Shown here: piece by piece, positions 59,619 through 64,000 of the stretch | How the letters are laid out: every line of letters starts with the position of its first letter | Position numbering within the stretch: the stretch's first letter is position 1 | NCBI GenBank assembly: GCA_038116945.1 | Contig: JAYOEY010000008.1 | Location: 92,034 to 156,033 of the forward strand | Direction of reading: 5' to 3' | DNA: 64,000 nt | Origin: JAYOEY01 sp038116945 | Lineage (GTDB): Bacteria > Pseudomonadota > Alphaproteobacteria > MPNO01 > UBA2964 | Program-made: the position numbers and the translations under genes | Notes under the pieces: model-generated | What the model saw: only the letters and a program-made list of their open reading frames with translations | What the model was told of the DNA's origin: nothing | Databases searched by the model: none

Positions 59619-59630
59619 CATCCGGAACGG
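59605..59630. repeat. Perfect palindrome over the fusion gene's stop codon
   Basis: CCGTTCCGG and CCGGAACGG, nine base pairs with an eight-base loop that contains the stop codon. No T-run follows; an mRNA 3' structure is likely. Confidence 0.55.
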
Positions 59631-59671
59631 TTGGGCGATGCCCGCGCCGACAGTAAGATAGAGCACCGATT

Positions 59672-59717
59672 CCGGACGCCGCGGCGCGCATTGCGTCGCG
59701 TGCGTCCGGCGCTTTTT
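59672..59717 (+). terminator. Intrinsic terminator after the fusion gene
   Basis: CCGGACGC and GCGTCCGG enclose a further GC-rich imperfect hairpin, followed shortly by five Ts. Confidence 0.75.
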
Positions 59718-59764
59718 CTGCCGGTACGCGGGCCACCGCCGTCGGCGCCTTGAGGATCTCGTTC

Positions 59765-61015
59765 ATGGCCGGTTTCGAGGCTGTCAGGAGCGCGCTTTCC
59801 CACACCAACTATCGGCGCTATGCGGCAGGATCGTTCTGTTCGCATCTCGGAACATGGATACAGCGCGTCGCTGTCGGCTGGCTGGCGTGGAAGCTGACGG
59901 CATCCGGCACATGGCTGGGGCTCATCGCGGTCGCCGAGCTGGCGCCCACCGTCGTCCTGGCGCCGTTCTGCGGGGTGGTTGCAGACCGGGTCAACCGGCT
60001 CAACGGCTCGCGTGTGACGCAATCGCTTGCCTCGGTACAGGCCGTCACGCTCTGGGCGATGGCGGTCGCGGACGCGCTGACCATCGAGTGGTTGTTCTCG
60101 CTGGTGCTGGTGCAGGGCGTCATCATGGCCTTCAACCAGCCGTTGCGCTTTTCCGTCGTACCCAGCCTTGTGCCGCAGAAGGACCTAGGTTCGGCCATCG
60201 CGATCAACTCGATCTCCTTCAATTTCTCGCGTGTTGCGGGCCCGGCGATCGCCGGGCTGATCATCGCCCAGAGCGGCGTCGCGGCGGCATTTCTGATCAA
60301 TGCGGTCTCCTACCTGATCTTTGTCGCGAGCATGTTCGTGATAAATCCCGAGATGCCGCCGCCGCGCCCGGCGCGGCCGCTGCGCGAGGTTCCCGCCGAA
60401 ATCATGGAAGGCGTCCGCTACTGCATCCGGAGCCCCGGCGTCGGGCCGATGTTCGTTCTGCTCGGCGTCTACGCCGTGTTCGGGCGCGCCTACTCCGAAC
60501 TGCTGCCTAAATTTGCCGAAGTCGCGTTCGGCTATGGCGTCGAGGGCTTCTCGTGGTTGACCTCGGCCGCGGGGGCGGGATCGGTCCTGGCGAGCGCGGT
60601 TCTTGCCACAAGGGGGCATGTCGAGGGGCTCACCCGGTTCGTGGCGCGCAATATCCTGCTGCTCAGCGTCGCGCTGGCGGGCCTCGCTGCGACCGGCAGC
60701 ATCTGGGTGGGGCTCGTTTGCGTGACGCTGGCCGGGTTTTCGATGCTGTGCGTCGGCGTCGGCGAGCAGACTCTGTTGCAGAATACGCTGCCGAGTGACG
60801 TCCGCGGACGGGTGATGAGCCTTTACGGCATGGTGTCGCGCGGCGGGCCGGCTCTCGGCGCGCTGCTGATCGGCTGGCTGTCGGATCATCTCGGTCTGCC
60901 GTTGCCGATCTTCGGTGCGGCCCTGATCTGCTTCTTCCTGTGGCTATGGTTCCTGCCTCGCCGGGCGGCGATGGAGGCGGCCTTGGAAAAGACGGACGAG
61001 GGAGAGGCGCGGTGA
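59765..61015 (+). CDS. MFS exporter, DHA3/enterobactin-exporter-like
   Basis: A 416-residue MFS protein of the EntS-like (DHA3) type, distinct from the four tandem MFS proteins. Seen: LSHTNYRRYAAGSFCSHLGTWIQRVAVGWL, VVADRVNRLNGSRV, AFNQPLRFSVVPSLVPQKDLGSAIAINSISFNFSRVAGPAIAG, and LLQNTLPSDVRGRVMSLYGMVSRG. These proteins usually export small metabolites or siderophores. ATG 59765 has GAGGAT upstream; TTG 59750 is possible. It follows the ATP-grasp fusion, though a terminator lies between. Confidence 0.9.
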   Translation: MAGFEAVRSALSHTNYRRYAAGSFCSHLGTWIQRVAVGWLAWKLTASGTWLGLIAVAELAPTVVLAPFCGVVADRVNRLNGSRVTQSLASVQAVTLWAMAVADALTIEWLFSLVLVQGVIMAFNQPLRFSVVPSLVPQKDLGSAIAINSISFNFSRVAGPAIAGLIIAQSGVAAAFLINAVSYLIFVASMFVINPEMPPPRPARPLREVPAEIMEGVRYCIRSPGVGPMFVLLGVYAVFGRAYSELLPKFAEVAFGYGVEGFSWLTSAAGAGSVLASAVLATRGHVEGLTRFVARNILLLSVALAGLAATGSIWVGLVCVTLAGFSMLCVGVGEQTLLQNTLPSDVRGRVMSLYGMVSRGGPALGALLIGWLSDHLGLPLPIFGAALICFFLWLWFLPRRAAMEAALEKTDEGEAR

Positions 61016-61143
61016 CGGCGCAGACGCACGCGACCGCGCGTGGCGCGCTTCGCGGAGGCGCAATGCCGACAACGGTTCCCCTGAATGACCGGCTTTGTTA
61101 TGAGTCGAAGCCTATCGAACCTGCATGAGGAAGGATCGGCGGG

Positions 61144-63417
61144 GTGAACGCGACCGTCGCGGCATCTGAAAAGCCATCGAGAGCGGCCGCTGCCGTGGAC
61201 GGCGCGGTCGGCTGGGCGTGGTGGATCGTCAAGATGGCGATAGGCGGCCTGCTGATCGCCTGGGCGCTGGTCTGGGCGTGGCAGTTTCCGGTTTACAAAT
61301 TCCCGCTTCTGGTCGGGCTCGCTGCATACGCGGCGTTGCTGATCTGGCGGCCTGCCGCCTGGCTGATCGTGGTTCCTGCGGCCCTTCCGGTGCTGGAACT
61401 GACCTACTGGTCGGGCCGTGTCTTCTGGAACGAATTCGACATGCTGCTGCTGGTCTCCGTCGGCGGCTGCCTGTTTCGCAAAGGCGTCGGCGTCGACAAG
61501 CTGGGCCTGTCGCTGGCCGGCGCGACGGTCGTTCTGCTGTTTTACAATCTTTTCGTCACGATCAACGGCTCGTTCCCCATCGTCGAAGCGGGGCTGGGCC
61601 ACGGGGTCGATTACCTGTCTTCGACCAACGCGCTGCGCGAAGCGAAGGGCTTTATCTTCGCGCTCGCGCTCCTGCCGGCGCTGGCGCTGGAAAACGCCCG
61701 GGGCACCGAAATTCGCAAATACCTGACCGCCGGCATGGTGGTCGGACTGGTCCTTGCCGGCGGCACCATCGTCTGGGAACGCGGATTGTTTACCGGCGTG
61801 TTCGACTTCAACCATCCTTACCGCGTGTCAGGCTGGTTCTTCGCCATGCATGTCGGCGGCGCGCCGCTCGACGCTTTTCTGGCGCTGGCGTCCCCGTTTG
61901 TCGTAGCCGGGATTTTCCTGTGGCGGAACATCGTCGTTCGCCTGTTGCTGCTGGCCGTGGCGGGACTCGTCGTCTATGCGTTCTACGTCACCTATTCCCG
62001 GGCAAACTATCCGGCCGTGCTGGGAATGGCGGCGGTATTCGCCATCGGACTTTCGCTGGCGGGCAAGCTCAGCATCGACCGCTTCCGGGATATTCCCGTT
62101 ATCGGTTCGATGCCCGTCAAATATCTGGCGATTATCGGCGTTGCGGGCTTCATCGTCTTTCTCGGCGGCGTCAAATGGCTGGTCGGCGACGCCATCATCG
62201 ACCGGTTTTCCACGCTGTCGGAGGATTTCGGTACCCGCTTCGAGCACTGGAGCGATTCTGCCGCGCTGGCAACCGACGGCAGCAGCGACAGCCTGATCGG
62301 AATCGGGCGCGGCGTATTTCCCCGCGCTTATCTCAAGAATTCCCCTGCGAGGGGGGAACATTTGAGTACCGTCGATTTCGTCAGGAACGGAGACGACGGG
62401 ATCGTCCGGTTCAACACAAGCGACCCGAATGGCGCGCTGTTTCTGCGCCAGCGTTTCGAGCGGCAATCGGCGAAGGTCGTGACGCTGTCGGTCCGGATGC
62501 GCGCCGTCACACCGCAGGCCGAACGCCTGCTGGTGGAATTCTGCGAGCGCCATATCCTGAAATTTCTCAAGGAATGCCTCTGGGTCGGGATCAATCTCGA
62601 TTCGAAAACCGACTGGAAAACCTACAAACTGGATATCGAACTCTATTCGCTCGGCGCGCGCTCGTTCGGCCCGTTCAAGGTGCCTGTCGAGATATCGGTC
62701 ATCAGTCGGGGTATCCGCAAAGGCATCGAGATGACCGAAATCGGGCTCGTCGACAAGGCGACCGGCCGGCAGATGCTGGAGAATATCGATTTCAGCCAAG
62801 GCATGGATCGCTGGTTTGTTTCCTTCGGCAACCATCTTCGCTGGCACATCAAGAACATCTTCGTGTTCCTGTTTGTCGAGGGCGGCTACCTGGCGCTGCT
62901 GCTGTTCGCGGCTTTGTCCGGTCTGGTTGCGGTTGTATTGCTGCGCCGTATTCTTGCCGGCGATATCTTTTCCGTCTGTCTCGCGGCATGCTGCGTTGGA
63001 CTCTTGTTCGTCGGACTGTTCGACAGCATTTTCGACGATCCAAAGATTTCGCTGATGGCCCATGTCGTGATGTGGATGGCGCTTCTGCCGTTGCCGGCCC
63101 GGATCGCCGATTCCCTGCCTGTCGTGGCGCGGGCGGGAGGGGTCGTCGAACCCGACAGCGCGGCGTTGCCCGTTCGAGAAGAGAAGAGCGTTCCCGAAAC
63201 TCTGCCCGGGCCGGAACCGGCGCGAGAGACGCGGCCGGAGGCCGCCGAGAAACCCGAGCCGGCGAACGAGCCAGCCCTGCCGGGGCAGCAGGATTCCGAA
63301 GGGCCTCGCGTGCGCCGCCGCAGGGTGTACAGGCGGAAAGCCGAGCCGCGGCGCCCGCACGATGACGATACGCCCCCCGAAGAGCGCAGCTTTCTTCGCA
63401 AGCCGCCGAAAAAATAG
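61144..63417 (+). CDS. O-antigen ligase/polymerase-like membrane protein with inserted soluble domain
   Basis: A 757-residue Wzy/WaaL-like protein. About ten TM helices lie in residues 25-345, including SGWFFAMHVGGAPLDAFLALASP and YVTYSRANYPAVLGM, features of O-antigen ligases. Residues about 400-560 form a soluble, probably beta-sandwich region ending IDFSQGMDRWFVSFGNHLRWHIKN. More TM helices follow (565-660), then a long charged, Pro/Glu/Arg-rich tail. It would join or polymerise surface glycan on the periplasmic side. GTG 61144 follows AGGAAGGA. Confidence 0.82.
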   Translation: MNATVAASEKPSRAAAAVDGAVGWAWWIVKMAIGGLLIAWALVWAWQFPVYKFPLLVGLAAYAALLIWRPAAWLIVVPAALPVLELTYWSGRVFWNEFDMLLLVSVGGCLFRKGVGVDKLGLSLAGATVVLLFYNLFVTINGSFPIVEAGLGHGVDYLSSTNALREAKGFIFALALLPALALENARGTEIRKYLTAGMVVGLVLAGGTIVWERGLFTGVFDFNHPYRVSGWFFAMHVGGAPLDAFLALASPFVVAGIFLWRNIVVRLLLLAVAGLVVYAFYVTYSRANYPAVLGMAAVFAIGLSLAGKLSIDRFRDIPVIGSMPVKYLAIIGVAGFIVFLGGVKWLVGDAIIDRFSTLSEDFGTRFEHWSDSAALATDGSSDSLIGIGRGVFPRAYLKNSPARGEHLSTVDFVRNGDDGIVRFNTSDPNGALFLRQRFERQSAKVVTLSVRMRAVTPQAERLLVEFCERHILKFLKECLWVGINLDSKTDWKTYKLDIELYSLGARSFGPFKVPVEISVISRGIRKGIEMTEIGLVDKATGRQMLENIDFSQGMDRWFVSFGNHLRWHIKNIFVFLFVEGGYLALLLFAALSGLVAVVLLRRILAGDIFSVCLAACCVGLLFVGLFDSIFDDPKISLMAHVVMWMALLPLPARIADSLPVVARAGGVVEPDSAALPVREEKSVPETLPGPEPARETRPEAAEKPEPANEPALPGQQDSEGPRVRRRRVYRRKAEPRRPHDDDTPPEERSFLRKPPKK

Positions 63418-63419
63418 AT

Positions 63420-64000
63420 TTATTCGATTTCCGCGGCTTCTCGCGCCATGGCGATCAGCGACGATTTCAGCAGATATTCCCGGCAGGCGTCCTTGTCTTC
63501 CGCGGTCGCAGCAAGCCCGTCCAGCCGTTGTCGACGGACATTCATGTCGCTTTCCTGCAGCATTTCCTTGTTCGCGATCGACTGCGCCTGCACGTATTTC
63601 TTGGCGGTCAGGCGGCGCTGCCGGTCGTAGCGCGCGAACAGCGCCTCGTGATCGGTCTCCTTGCCGCGCCACAGTCCGAGGATTTTTTCCGAAAGGTTGA
63701 GTCCGTCATGTATGCCGCCGTTCATGCCCATTCCGCCCAGCGGGTTGTTGACGTGAGCAGAATCGCCGGCGAGCGCAATTCTGCCCCTGGCGAAGGTTTC
63801 GGCGACCCGCTGATGCACGTTGTAAAGGTTGCGGTGAATGATGTCGTATGACGGGGCGTAGGGCAGGCAGTCTGCCAGAACTTTCTGGACCCATTCCTCG
63901 CCGCTGACGACCTCGTCGGGTTCGTCGCCCTGCGCGGGGATCAGGACGCGCCACAGCCCGCTCATGTCGTCGCCGGCGACCTTGATCAGGGCGCACCACT
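63420..64000 (-). CDS. FAD-dependent monooxygenase, C-terminal part
   Basis: The frame is open to the window edge, so the N-terminal FAD-binding half is missing. The visible 193 residues match the PHBH/UbiH-like flavoprotein hydroxylases: RIALAGDSAHVNNPLGGMGMNGGIHDGLNLSEKI is the second FAD (GD) motif. The C-terminal helices with RQRRLTAKKYVQAQSIANKE complete it. It would hydroxylate an aromatic or related ring with NAD(P)H and O2. Its tail converges with the O-antigen-ligase-like gene. Confidence 0.88.
   Translation of the reverse strand, partial: WCALIKVAGDDMSGLWRVLIPAQGDEPDEVVSGEEWVQKVLADCLPYAPSYDIIHRNLYNVHQRVAETFARGRIALAGDSAHVNNPLGGMGMNGGIHDGLNLSEKILGLWRGKETDHEALFARYDRQRRLTAKKYVQAQSIANKEMLQESDMNVRRQRLDGLAATAEDKDACREYLLKSSLIAMAREAAEIE

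Noticed and set aside
61218..63365. 715-codon plus-strand frame inside the O-antigen-ligase-like gene
   Set aside because: Overlaps in another frame, has no membrane segments and is Arg-rich; the 61144 frame has clear TM helices and a ribosome binding site.

Overview
The window reads as a GC-rich alphaproteobacterial chromosome, probably from a Rhodospirillales-type lineage. The basis is the protein flavour (hopanoid genes, many TauD and UbiD-type enzymes, an infA typical of the class) and the dense, tightly spaced genes. This is inference from content, not a database match. No tRNA, rRNA, CRISPR array, integrase or IS transposase was seen. No stand-alone DNA-binding transcription factor was recognised either; the only signalling proteins are two histidine kinases.

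Layout. 1-8700 is catabolic: the end of a benzoate-CoA-ligase-like enzyme, an AT-richer islet with a possibly broken small membrane gene and a GIY-YIG gene boxed by inverted repeats, a GFA protein, a UbiD decarboxylase, an alpha/beta hydrolase, a secreted Cys-repeat protein, a thiol-dioxygenase/TauD pair and an aldehyde dehydrogenase. 8800-14560 holds a small secreted protein, two translationally coupled histidine kinases, and a PEP-CTERM-like exported protein behind an excellent sigma-54 promoter. 14600-29500 carries an E1 alpha/beta dehydrogenase pair, an orphan tripartite tricarboxylate binding protein, an acyl-CoA synthetase/oxidoreductase/GST operon, a SnoaL protein, a second TauD, three tandem paralogous exported proteins, an Asp/Glu-racemase-fold protein with a fused hydantoinase/oxoprolinase, and a VOC protein.

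29600-38700 is a hopanoid cluster: hpnB, hpnD, shc (hpnF), hpnG, hpnH and hpnA. Behind hpnA a LicC-like nucleotidyltransferase and an SGNH hydrolase are packed head to tail, followed by an MFS transporter. 40000-45200 carries a third TauD, a PhyH dioxygenase, phosphonopyruvate decarboxylase, an ACMSD-type amidohydrolase and 2-aminoethylphosphonate transaminase. This gives two of the three steps from PEP to 2-aminoethylphosphonate. 45300-50000 is a lipid-transport block: HpnN (inner-membrane RND), HpnM (periplasmic, MlaC-like) and MlaA (outer membrane). The nearness of hopanoid, phosphonate, cytidylyltransferase-like and lipid-trafficking genes suggests a testable idea: a phosphonate-decorated hopanoid or envelope lipid. 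hpnC, hpnE and PEP mutase are not in the window.

50100-64000 holds a Nfu protein with a duplicated, Cys-less domain, a sugar epimerase, four tandem MFS paralogues, infA, an unusual methyltransferase/ATP-grasp fusion, a DHA3-type MFS exporter, a Wzy/O-antigen-ligase-like membrane protein, and the C-terminal part of an FAD monooxygenase that runs off the end.
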